From: Akkermansiaceae bacterium UBA985 | Lineage (GTDB): Bacteria > Verrucomicrobiota > Verrucomicrobiia > Verrucomicrobiales > Akkermansiaceae | Reading direction: 5' to 3' | NCBI GenBank assembly: GCA_002292185.1 | Contig: DBBL01000129.1 | Location: forward strand, 1-5,865 | DNA length: 5,865 bases | Part shown: piece by piece, positions 1 through 4,953 of the stretch | Layout of the letters: every line of letters begins with the position of its first letter | Numbering within the stretch: the stretch's first letter is position 1 | Position numbers and translations under genes: made by a program | The notes under the pieces: model-generated | The model's database searches: none | What the model was told of the DNA's origin: nothing | What the model saw: the letters and a program-made list of their open reading frames with translations, nothing else

Positions 1-323
1 CGAAGTCCGATCCATGCTTGCTGATCTCCCTTTTGGATAAGGGCGGAGGGTTGGGACTTGGAAGTATCCAGTTCAATAAGTTTGTAACCGGATGAAGATT
101 TACCTTCCTCCACCCAAAAATTTTCCCTTGGCGTAGTCAGCGAAGCAAAACCTTTTCCCCCAAGTCGAAAAGTTCCACTCAATTGGATTTCATTTACCCA
201 CTCAGGGCTCTTGAACTGTTCACTAGTCATGGACTTGAGCTTGAGCATAGCTTCCCCGTGGACACCCTGCAAAAGGGAGCCGAAGCTCAGAAGAGTGGCT
301 AAGGTTATTGTTCTGCTTATCAT
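1..323 (-). CDS. Small exported protein, 3' end outside window (partial)
   Basis: This reading frame starts at ATG 323-321 and stays open to the left edge, giving 107 complete codons; the C-terminus is missing. Residues 1-23 look like a signal peptide: a short basic start (MISRT), a hydrophobic stretch (ITLATLLSFGSLL) and a small-residue cleavage area near VHG-EA. The mature part has alternating beta-type segments: QLSGTFRLGGKGFASL (about 47-62), FWVEEG (69-74), GYKLIEL (79-85) and ALIQKGDQQAWIGL (94-107). The pattern G-x-F-x-L-G-G, then W-x-x-x-G, G-Y-x-L, and 'ALI..GD..' resembles small periplasmic beta domains of the PilP/GspC kind seen in PVC bacteria. That resemblance is from memory and tentative. 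No Shine-Dalgarno is visible before the ATG. A 206-base gap separates it from the osmC-like gene, so it probably has its own promoter. Export is fairly sure; function is unknown. Confidence 0.72.
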   Translation of the reverse strand, partial: MISRTITLATLLSFGSLLQGVHGEAMLKLKSMTSEQFKSPEWVNEIQLSGTFRLGGKGFASLTTPRENFWVEEGKSSSGYKLIELDTSKSQPSALIQKGDQQAWIGL

Positions 324-389
324 TTTACAAATTGTTGAATAAAAAATGGATTCATTACAGCAGTATTCGTGAGCGAATGGATTTTGGAT

Positions 390-500
390 TCAAAAAAATT
401 TAGGTCCTTCATCAATTTTTGGCTCGGCAGTAATTACTCTTCCAAAGTGCCTCCCTTCTTCGCTCACCTGAGAAGGTTGGTTTTCAAGTTTGATAATCAT
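390..500 (-). CDS. Candidate small protein, 36 residues
   Basis: A short open frame lies in the gap between the osmC-like gene and the exported-protein gene. It starts at ATG 500-498 and ends at TGA 392-390. The product begins MIIKLENQPSQVSEEGRHFG and ends in IDEGPKFF. It is charged and has no membrane segment or signal peptide. The start lies 29 bases after the osmC-like stop, so it could be the last cistron of that transcript. Against it: there is no good Shine-Dalgarno (the upstream bases read CCTAAGTGAATGT), the length is within chance for a 206-base gap, and I recognise no family. A seven-base T run (minus strand) sits just before the stop. It could be noise or a decayed gene remnant. 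Confidence 0.25.
   Translation of the reverse strand: MIIKLENQPSQVSEEGRHFGRVITAEPKIDEGPKFF
454..476 (-). other. Small inverted repeat downstream of the osmC-like gene
   Basis: CCTTCT (454-459) pairs perfectly with AGAAGG (471-476) around an 11-base loop. It lies 54-76 bases after the osmC-like stop. No T-run follows on the minus strand, so it is not a classical intrinsic terminator; it could be a weak 3' processing stem or chance. Confidence 0.2.
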
Positions 501-529
501 ACATTCACTTAGGTGTTTTTTAGGCTCAG

Positions 530-931
530 TCATGCAGGAGTGCTGCTTAGAGAGACAGATAATTCAACTTCATTCTTTAATGTGTTCGCGATAATGCATC
601 CCCGCTCGGCAATGATGAGTAGTTTTTCCATAAGCTCTCTGTCTTCGTATTGAGCGTAAACTTCCACTTCAATCTTTGAAAAGCGGGCTGGGCTTTCCGC
701 CAGTGTCGCCTTTATAGTAAGCTCAACATTGCTTACCTCAGCACTTCTGGACTTTATTGCGGCAAGGAGATTGCTGGTAAAGCACCCCCCCAACCCCATC
801 AAAAAATACTCCCCGCCCATGGGCCCGTCATTACCGCCTCCTTTTTCTACCGGACGATCACAGGTAAGGTGATGATCGCGGATTTTACTTTCACATGCCG
901 ATTCCGTTAATTGAGTGATTTTTATATTCAT
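530..931 (-). CDS. OsmC family protein (thiol-dependent peroxidase-like)
   Basis: The product has 133 residues, a normal length for the OsmC/Ohr superfamily. Family members are cytoplasmic enzymes that reduce organic or fatty-acid hydroperoxides with two redox cysteines, usually as intertwined dimers. Both cysteines are present: Cys50 in MGLGGCFTSNL (family form LaALGgC) and Cys112 in ERGCIIANTL (family form HxxCPiS.tl). The preceding segment, DRPVEKGGGNDGPMGGEYFL (25-44), matches the 'D.P...GG...GP.P.E' lead-in and supplies the conserved Glu41. This lead-in looks more like the general OsmC/YhfA-like branch than Ohr, so the substrate is uncertain. The residues around Cys112 lack the usual His and Pro (RGCII rather than HKxCPI), a mild deviation. 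ATG 931-929 is the only sensible start and has a weak Shine-Dalgarno (TAGAAA). It follows the LamG gene by 50 bases with no terminator between them, so it may be the fourth cistron of that operon, or have its own AT-rich promoter. Confidence 0.92.
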   Translation of the reverse strand: MNIKITQLTESACESKIRDHHLTCDRPVEKGGGNDGPMGGEYFLMGLGGCFTSNLLAAIKSRSAEVSNVELTIKATLAESPARFSKIEVEVYAQYEDRELMEKLLIIAERGCIIANTLKNEVELSVSLSSTPA

Positions 932-981
932 ATATTTCTAGATTTTAAAATTTGATTCTATCGGTTTTATGAAAAGATATT

Positions 982-2337
982 TTACTTAGCCGTGCCTGAG
1001 CAATTCCCGATGGTTGCGAGCTTTTTCATTTCTTCGTCAGAAAGGGCACGATCAAAAACGGCGACCCCGCCAATCCATGCGGAAAGGGTTGCGTGTCGAT
1101 TGCTGTGGATGACGCGACCTATGGTAAACGGCCCGCCTTGCTCCATTGTCTTGGGAGCATAGATATCATAGCCGAAATAGTAAGGGTTGGATTTCAGGGC
1201 AACCAAATCACGCTTCAGTGGTTTCCCTAACTTTCCGCCCGGCTTCACCTGATAGGTGGCCTCAATCTTGGAGAACGGATAGGTTTCCAGCCGTACGACG
1301 CGATCGGATGTCCGTTCGATAATTTTTGTTTCAACGGGTTCATCCTCGGGCAGTCGATAATACTGATCCTTCGGAAAATTGACATCCTCTCCGGGTTGGA
1401 TTCCATCGATATCTGCCAGTTGACCCTGCAGCCAGGCACGATAGGCATGCTCAAAGAAACGAGACTCTTTAGGGTTTTCCACCCAAACTTCGTTGGCCAA
1501 ACCATTGACGTAGGCGGTCACGCGATTTTCATCGTTGTTAAAAACCATACCAACCGCATTCCAGTATTTATCGGTCTGACCGGGTTTCATATCCGGCTTG
1601 ATTTGTTTCATTTTCGTTGGTTCGGACGCCAGGTGCCGTGCATAGATGTTGCCAAAAGATGAACCACCATTTTCCGAAATGTGAGCGCCGATTCCGCCCT
1701 TATTTGCCTGTAATCCAGCAAAGAGGCCGAACTGCCGTTTTCCGGGCTCCTTTACTACGGGAGGTTCTCCCCTCGGGGTAACCGTACCTTCGTGCCACAT
1801 TCCTGCGATCGCATGATTGCCTCTTTCGTAAAGCAACCATACCACCATAGACACGGACTTCCCTTTTCCTTTGATATCCAAAGATGAGTTATGAAGATTC
1901 TTTCGCGGTACGGTCAGGACGGGCAAATCGGTTACACTACGAGGACTCGAAAAACGGACGGCTTGTCCAAAGGGTCCCCGACCATACAACTCGAAATCTT
2001 CAAGCGTCGCTTCTTTTCCCTCATGCCAAAAATCGAGCGATAGGTTTCTCGGTTCGAGTTCATAAGCCTGCCCCCCAGACTCTCCGGGGATGGAAATGAA
2101 TGGATTTTTCGTCTTCCACGAATCGCGCCGTTGCACAAAATCCCACAAAGCGACCAATCCAGGTATTTGCTTAACGATGTCGACGCGTTTTTGATTAGCC
2201 GCAGTGAAACGCTTCTCGCCTTCAGCAAACTGGATCGGAGGTAATGATTTCACATCCGTTTCCTCGGCTCTCAAATCCCCTGAATTCCAGAAGCAAAAGA
2301 TCAATGTGTTAACGATACTAATAACGGTTTTATTCAT
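982..2337 (-). CDS. Secreted LamG / concanavalin A-like jellyroll-fold protein
   Basis: I place the start at ATG 2337-2335 (451 residues), not at the in-frame ATG 2373-2371. From this start a signal peptide is immediate (MNKTVISIVNTLIFCFW, cleavage near LRA-EE), whereas the longer form would add twelve polar residues and overlap the upstream gene by 44 bases. The mature protein has the hallmarks of a LamG/ConA-like beta sandwich: LVALWDF (61-67), VSMVVWLLYERG (162-173), WNAVGMVFN (259-267), VTAYVNG (273-279), and the diagnostic end GGVAVFDRALSDEEMKKL (423-440), a last strand followed by a short helix. Between strands there is an unusually long insertion (about 283-380) rich in charged and aromatic residues. 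Such proteins are usually exported and bind or process glycans or surface polymers; here no catalytic residues can be assigned. The gene overlaps the dehalogenase stop by 8 bases (ATGAATAA), so translation is likely coupled. Fold assignment is good; role unknown. Confidence 0.85.
   Translation of the reverse strand: MNKTVISIVNTLIFCFWNSGDLRAEETDVKSLPPIQFAEGEKRFTAANQKRVDIVKQIPGLVALWDFVQRRDSWKTKNPFISIPGESGGQAYELEPRNLSLDFWHEGKEATLEDFELYGRGPFGQAVRFSSPRSVTDLPVLTVPRKNLHNSSLDIKGKGKSVSMVVWLLYERGNHAIAGMWHEGTVTPRGEPPVVKEPGKRQFGLFAGLQANKGGIGAHISENGGSSFGNIYARHLASEPTKMKQIKPDMKPGQTDKYWNAVGMVFNNDENRVTAYVNGLANEVWVENPKESRFFEHAYRAWLQGQLADIDGIQPGEDVNFPKDQYYRLPEDEPVETKIIERTSDRVVRLETYPFSKIEATYQVKPGGKLGKPLKRDLVALKSNPYYFGYDIYAPKTMEQGGPFTIGRVIHSNRHATLSAWIGGVAVFDRALSDEEMKKLATIGNCSGTAK
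2330..2337 (-). other. 8-base start/stop overlap (ATGAATAA)
   Basis: The ATG of the LamG gene (2337-2335) lies inside the end of the dehalogenase gene, whose TAA is 2332-2330. The site before this ATG is weak (AAAAGAACTT), so re-initiation by ribosomes finishing the dehalogenase is the likely way the LamG gene is translated. Confidence 0.75.
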
Positions 2338-3019
2338 AAGTTCTTTTGGGTTTGTTGATATCCAATTTCTCACACAGTTCGCTCAAGGCGGCGACGGTCA
2401 GGGTCGGTTCGATTCCCAACGGATCAAAGACTACACGGTCAGAACGCTTGACCCATGCCGACTTCATGCCCGCCGAGACGGCGCCGATCACGTCAAACGG
2501 ATTGCCGGAAACCAACCACGCGTCCTTTGCTTCGCCTGCTTCCCTCATGAAATAGTGGTAGACATCCGGGTTCGGCTTGAAGGTCTTCAGCACGTCACAA
2601 CTGACGACATCCTCAAAACATTGACGTAGACCATTGGTCTGCAAGACTTCCTCAACGGCTTCCGCACTACCGTTGGAAAAGGCAAAGAGAAGATGTCCCT
2701 CCGCCTTCAGCGCGACGAGACTCTCTTCGACATCTGCAAACGCAGGCAAGCCTCGATAGCTTTGCAGCAATATGTCTTTCTGTTCCGAAGATAAAGAAAC
2801 ATCGTATTCGGCACAGCAATACTCCAGTGCCTGACGCGTGCAGACCGCGAAGTTCTCGTATTGTCGCATCAGTCCCCGCCGAAACGAATACTCGAGCTGC
2901 TTATTACGCCAGGTTTTCGAAAATGTCTCCGCCCGCGAACCTACCCACTCGTGCAATTGGGACACCATGCCATCGGTATCAATCAGGGTCCCGTAGACGT
3001 CAAAAGCAATCGTGGCCAT
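2330..3019 (-). CDS. L-2-haloacid dehalogenase (HAD superfamily, type II)
   Basis: The enzyme (229 residues) is predicted to hydrolyse L-2-haloalkanoic acids to D-2-hydroxy acids and halide in the cytoplasm (EC 3.8.1.2). All family motifs are in place. Motif I FDVYGTL has nucleophile Asp7 and Thr11. The family-specific WRNKQLEYSF has Arg38, equivalent to the halide-contacting Arg41 of L-DEX. Motif II is FSNGS (Ser115, Asn116). Motif III is FKPNPDVY (Lys148, Tyr154). Motif IV is VSGNPFDVIGA (Ser171, Asn173, Asp176). The cap helices at about 15-95 are intact and the length is normal for the family (about 220-240). I choose ATG 3019-3017 because it gives the standard N-terminus MATIAFDVYGTL and has an AAGGA site six bases upstream; the in-frame ATG at 3073 would add 18 residues inside the upstream gene. 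It overlaps the EF-hand gene by one base (TAATG) and the LamG gene by eight. The true substrate could differ, but the complete residue set makes dehalogenase more likely than a generic phosphatase. Confidence 0.9.
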   Translation of the reverse strand: MATIAFDVYGTLIDTDGMVSQLHEWVGSRAETFSKTWRNKQLEYSFRRGLMRQYENFAVCTRQALEYCCAEYDVSLSSEQKDILLQSYRGLPAFADVEESLVALKAEGHLLFAFSNGSAEAVEEVLQTNGLRQCFEDVVSCDVLKTFKPNPDVYHYFMREAGEAKDAWLVSGNPFDVIGAVSAGMKSAWVKRSDRVVFDPLGIEPTLTVAALSELCEKLDINKPKRTYE

Positions 3020-3030
3020 TACGGGTCCTT
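3019..3030 (-). promoter_or_regulatory. Shine-Dalgarno and TAATG junction of the dehalogenase gene
   Basis: On the minus strand AAGGA (3030-3026) lies six bases before ATG 3019-3017, the best ribosome binding site in the window. It sits inside the last codons of the EF-hand gene, whose TAA (3021-3019) shares its last A with the ATG. This decides the dehalogenase start and indicates coupled translation. Confidence 0.75.
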
Positions 3031-4758
3031 CGGGGTAATTAATCCAAGTTCCCTGCGAGCCCGATCCATCCAATCGTGGCGGTGCTTCTTTTTGTATTCT
3101 TGAATGGCTTGGTACTCATCAGTGTCGATCGTGCCGTCGCCGTTCTTGTCGATGAACGGGAAGATCCACTTCACGGTCGGCTTTTCGCGGTTCCATTCTT
3201 CCTGAGAATTCCAAGACACCTTCCGCGACTGCCCCGCTTTTTGTGCCTGGCCGGCTTTCGGTGGCTGAGCCGCCAGTCGCTTAAAGACTTCCATTCCGGA
3301 CTCTCCCTGCTCGTTTGTCTTTGGCCAGGAACCGTCGGTGTAGGACTTGATCTGCACATCGAAGACCTCGTATTCAGCAACCGTGATCACGCCGTCGTGA
3401 TCCCAGTCGATAAAAGTGAAAAGCTGCTGAAAGTCGGGCCGATCCTTGTTCCAGGCTTCCTGAGTGGACCATTCCTTTGGTGTCGTGGAGCCGTATTTCT
3501 TGGGATAGGTTTTCGATTGTCTTCTGAGCATTTGGTCGGCCAATTCTTCCTTCCAACTCAAACCGTCATCGCCATCGCGATTGGCGCGCTTCCAATCCGG
3601 GTGCGGGAATTCATCGTATTGCCAAATGTTATCGCGATTTTTATCGAGAGCGGCCCACATCTCCCGTGCTTTGGTCAGCTTCTCGTTGCTGAAGGCGGCC
3701 TCCATTTGCGCAATGTGCGGGTCCGCGTTGTCGTAAGCGCTTAGCTGCTCCTCAAAGGCCGTGTATTCCGCCGAGGTGATCTTGCCGTCGCGATCCCAGT
3801 CGATGAAATAGAAGATTTGTTCAAAACCGGGGCGAGCGACGCCCCAGGCATAAATCGACGGCCATTGCGTTTGCGAGTCGCTGCCATGCTTCTCTAAAAA
3901 ATCTCCCTCCAGAACCAACTTCTTAAGAACGCGATCCGATACCTCCTCGGCCCAGTCGACTGCATCGTCGTTGTTGCGATTGGCACGCTTCCAGTCCGGG
4001 TGTGGAAATTCGGTATACTGCAACTTGCCGTCTTTGTTCCTGTCCGCTCTCCACCACCTGATTCGGGCCGCATCCATGATCTCTGTGTCCAAAGCGAGCT
4101 CCAACTTCTCAATGCCGATCCATCTGCGCTTTGCTTCTGCCCGACGACCTTCTTCGGTGAGCAGATGGTGGAAGTCAGAGAGGAATTCTCGCCTCACCAT
4201 GAACATCAATCCGTAGTTTCCGCCTGCATTGACAAGCGTGCCACGTGCAGTACGGCCATCACCAGCCATGACGGCTGTAAAAGTAGCCCATGTTGGACCA
4301 TCCACTTTCTGCCGCTCAATTACGACCATATTGTGTCGTCCTTTTGGTGCCTTCTTGAACTGGCCGATGAAATCGCTCACCGCCGCCGATCTTGTGCCGA
4401 TCGGGCGAATGGTCGCGGGCGGATCGAAAGGGTGTTTGAGCTGTGCACCCTCTCCAACGAGTTCATCCCCGTCTTGTTCGAGTCGTATTTCCATGATCCC
4501 ACGGCCCAGTTGACCATTCAGCCGCATTGTCGTGAAGCAGATCCAGGTTCCGGAAAAATGGTCTGCCAACTCGTTACCGGTCTTCTTTACCGGAACCGTC
4601 TGACGCGTCTGAATGCGGTTCTCCAGATTCATGACCCGCATGATCGCCATTTCGGTTTCAGGCGAAAGTTGCCCGGGTTTTTCAGCTTGTGGTGCTGCTT
4701 GCACAGCAGAGTCATAGAAAAACAAAATTAGAAGTAAGAGTAGAGGGTTTGATTTCAT
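3019..4758 (-). CDS. Secreted multi-EF-hand repeat protein
   Basis: The product has 579 residues, starting at ATG 4758-4756 with a signal peptide (MKSNPLLLLLILFFYDSAVQA, cleavage near residues 20-22). A short linker leads to a beta-rich domain at about 66-190, which begins HFSGTWICF and alternates hydrophobic residues; I do not recognise it. A charged helical stretch follows (about 200-235). From residue 239 there are seven 12-residue EF-hand loops at 239-250, 260-271, 320-331, 372-383, 393-404, 451-462 and 537-548, for example DRNKDGKLQYTE and DKNGDGTIDTDE. All keep acidic or Asn residues at positions 1, 3 and 5 and Glu at 12, so calcium binding is likely. The loops form two repeated units (239-332 and 372-463) plus a partial third (516-549). 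The 11-residue FPHPDWKRANR occurs exactly at 251-261 and 384-394. A KAGQ-type linker (500-511) precedes the last unit. There is no enzymatic motif. It is probably a periplasmic or surface calcium-dependent protein and is the first gene of the coupled unit. Its ribosome binding site is weak (GAATTAAG before ATG). Confidence 0.88.
   Translation of the reverse strand: MKSNPLLLLLILFFYDSAVQAAPQAEKPGQLSPETEMAIMRVMNLENRIQTRQTVPVKKTGNELADHFSGTWICFTTMRLNGQLGRGIMEIRLEQDGDELVGEGAQLKHPFDPPATIRPIGTRSAAVSDFIGQFKKAPKGRHNMVVIERQKVDGPTWATFTAVMAGDGRTARGTLVNAGGNYGLMFMVRREFLSDFHHLLTEEGRRAEAKRRWIGIEKLELALDTEIMDAARIRWWRADRNKDGKLQYTEFPHPDWKRANRNNDDAVDWAEEVSDRVLKKLVLEGDFLEKHGSDSQTQWPSIYAWGVARPGFEQIFYFIDWDRDGKITSAEYTAFEEQLSAYDNADPHIAQMEAAFSNEKLTKAREMWAALDKNRDNIWQYDEFPHPDWKRANRDGDDGLSWKEELADQMLRRQSKTYPKKYGSTTPKEWSTQEAWNKDRPDFQQLFTFIDWDHDGVITVAEYEVFDVQIKSYTDGSWPKTNEQGESGMEVFKRLAAQPPKAGQAQKAGQSRKVSWNSQEEWNREKPTVKWIFPFIDKNGDGTIDTDEYQAIQEYKKKHRHDWMDRARRELGLITPKDP
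3112..3213 (-). repeat. EF-hand module, copy 3 (34 residues)
   Basis: Residues 516-549 of the EF-hand protein align without gaps to residues 299-332 and 430-463: Trp at 1 and 7, basic-Pro at 11-12, Phe18, Phe-Ile-Asp at 20-22, Asp-Gly at 26-27, Ile29 and Glu-Tyr at 33-34. This copy lacks the FPHPDWKRANR pair found in front of the other two. Confidence 0.75.
3370..3645 (-). repeat. EF-hand repeat unit 2 (three loops)
   Basis: Residues 372-463 repeat unit 1 with two residues fewer. The order is loop, FPHPDWKRANR, loop, W-x-E-E-L-x-D helix, linker, then the 34-residue W..W..P..FIDWD.DG module. At DNA level the FPHPDWKRANR stretch (3577-3609) differs from the other copy (3976-4008) mostly at third codon positions, indicating an old duplication kept at the protein level. 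Confidence 0.8.
3763..4044 (-). repeat. EF-hand repeat unit 1 (three loops)
   Basis: Residues 239-332 hold three calcium-type loops starting at 239, 260 and 320. The first two are only 21 residues apart, start to start, joined by the nine residues FPHPDWKRA. The third lies in the 34-residue module (residues 299-332, bases 3763-3864). Unit 2 starts 133 residues later. Confidence 0.8.
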
Positions 4759-4810
4759 CTTAATTCAATATGTACAGTGAGGTATATTTCTTACGAGTTA
4801 CTTTGTTATA

Positions 4811-4827
4811 GGTTCTTTTTATGAACC
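4811..4827. promoter_or_regulatory. Inverted repeat GGTTC-N7-GAACC, possible operator
   Basis: GGTTC (4811-4815) and GAACC (4823-4827) are perfect inverted copies around seven A/T bases. The site lies about 53-69 bases upstream of the EF-hand start and on the minus strand directly abuts TATAAC, a -10-like hexamer. The position suits a repressor or activator site, but five-base arms may arise by chance. Confidence 0.25.
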
Positions 4828-4915
4828 ATAAATTTTTCACCAACTTTAATTTTTCGGGAAGTTGTTGATTATTTCCAACTGAATTTTGGCTAAGACTAGC
4901 AGAGATGCAGTTTTC

Positions 4916-4940
4916 TGCCGAACGCCTATAACACTCGGCA
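4916..4940 (-). terminator. Weak stem after the hydrolase gene
   Basis: TGCCGA (4916-4921) pairs with TCGGCA (4935-4940) around 13 bases, extended by a wobble and a few A-T pairs after one mismatch. It lies 13 bases past the hydrolase stop. The minus strand after the stem reads GAAAAC, without a T-run, so this is at best a processing or Rho-type 3' end. Confidence 0.25.
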
Positions 4941-4953
4941 AGAAACGGCGAAG

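Larger units (their letters stand above)
324..529. other. Intergenic gap, 206 bases
   Basis: This AT-leaning gap lies between the osmC-like stop and the start of the exported partial gene. Besides the 36-codon ORF at 390-500 and the hairpin at 454-476, it holds three copies of TGGATT (plus strand) at 347-352, 378-383 and 385-390, the last two in direct tandem. They lie about 25 to 70 bases upstream of the exported gene's start, where a promoter or operator would be expected. I could not find a convincing -35/-10 pair, and no GC stem with a U-tract marks a terminator. Confidence 0.4.
4759..4953 (-). promoter_or_regulatory. Intergenic gap with probable promoter of the EF-hand/dehalogenase/LamG unit
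   Basis: This 195-base AT-rich gap separates the hydrolase stop from the EF-hand start and is the only sizeable gap upstream of the coupled genes, so a promoter is expected here. On the minus strand there are TTGGTG (a weak -35 look-alike) and TATAAC (a -10 look-alike), but they are not at a standard spacing, so I assign no exact promoter. The gap also holds an inverted repeat at 4811-4827 and a stem at 4916-4940. No ORF of note is present. Confidence 0.4.

Noticed and set aside
942..951. Palindrome ATTTTAAAAT between the LamG and osmC-like genes
   Set aside because: It is only A/T, with no GC stem or U-tract, so it is not a terminator; such palindromes are common by chance in AT-rich gaps.
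1932..2228. Minus-strand ORF (98 codons) in another frame inside the LamG gene
   Set aside because: It lies entirely inside the LamG frame, which has the coherent fold motifs; no frameshift is needed to explain that gene.
2204..2629. Plus-strand ORF (141 codons) spanning the LamG/dehalogenase junction
   Set aside because: It includes a hydrophobic stretch, but this is the reverse complement of the LamG signal-peptide region; it crosses two well supported genes.
3020..3073. Longer dehalogenase start at 3073
   Set aside because: The added 18 residues (beginning MDGSGSQGTW) lie inside the EF-hand gene and precede the normal family N-terminus, and the internal ATG has the better ribosome site.
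3076..3744. Long plus-strand ORF (222 codons) opposite the EF-hand gene
   Set aside because: It lies wholly antisense to a gene with strong domain evidence, and its translation shows no recognisable domain. It is a shadow of the codon composition.
3577..4008. Repeated DNA within the EF-hand gene considered as a mobile or CRISPR-like repeat
   Set aside because: The copies differ mainly at third codon positions and encode the same protein segment, so they are protein repeats, not mobile or CRISPR repeats.
4000..4731. Long plus-strand ORF (243 codons) opposite the 5' half of the EF-hand gene
   Set aside because: It overlaps the signal peptide and beta domain of the real gene, has a Cys/His-rich random composition and no supporting ribosome site.
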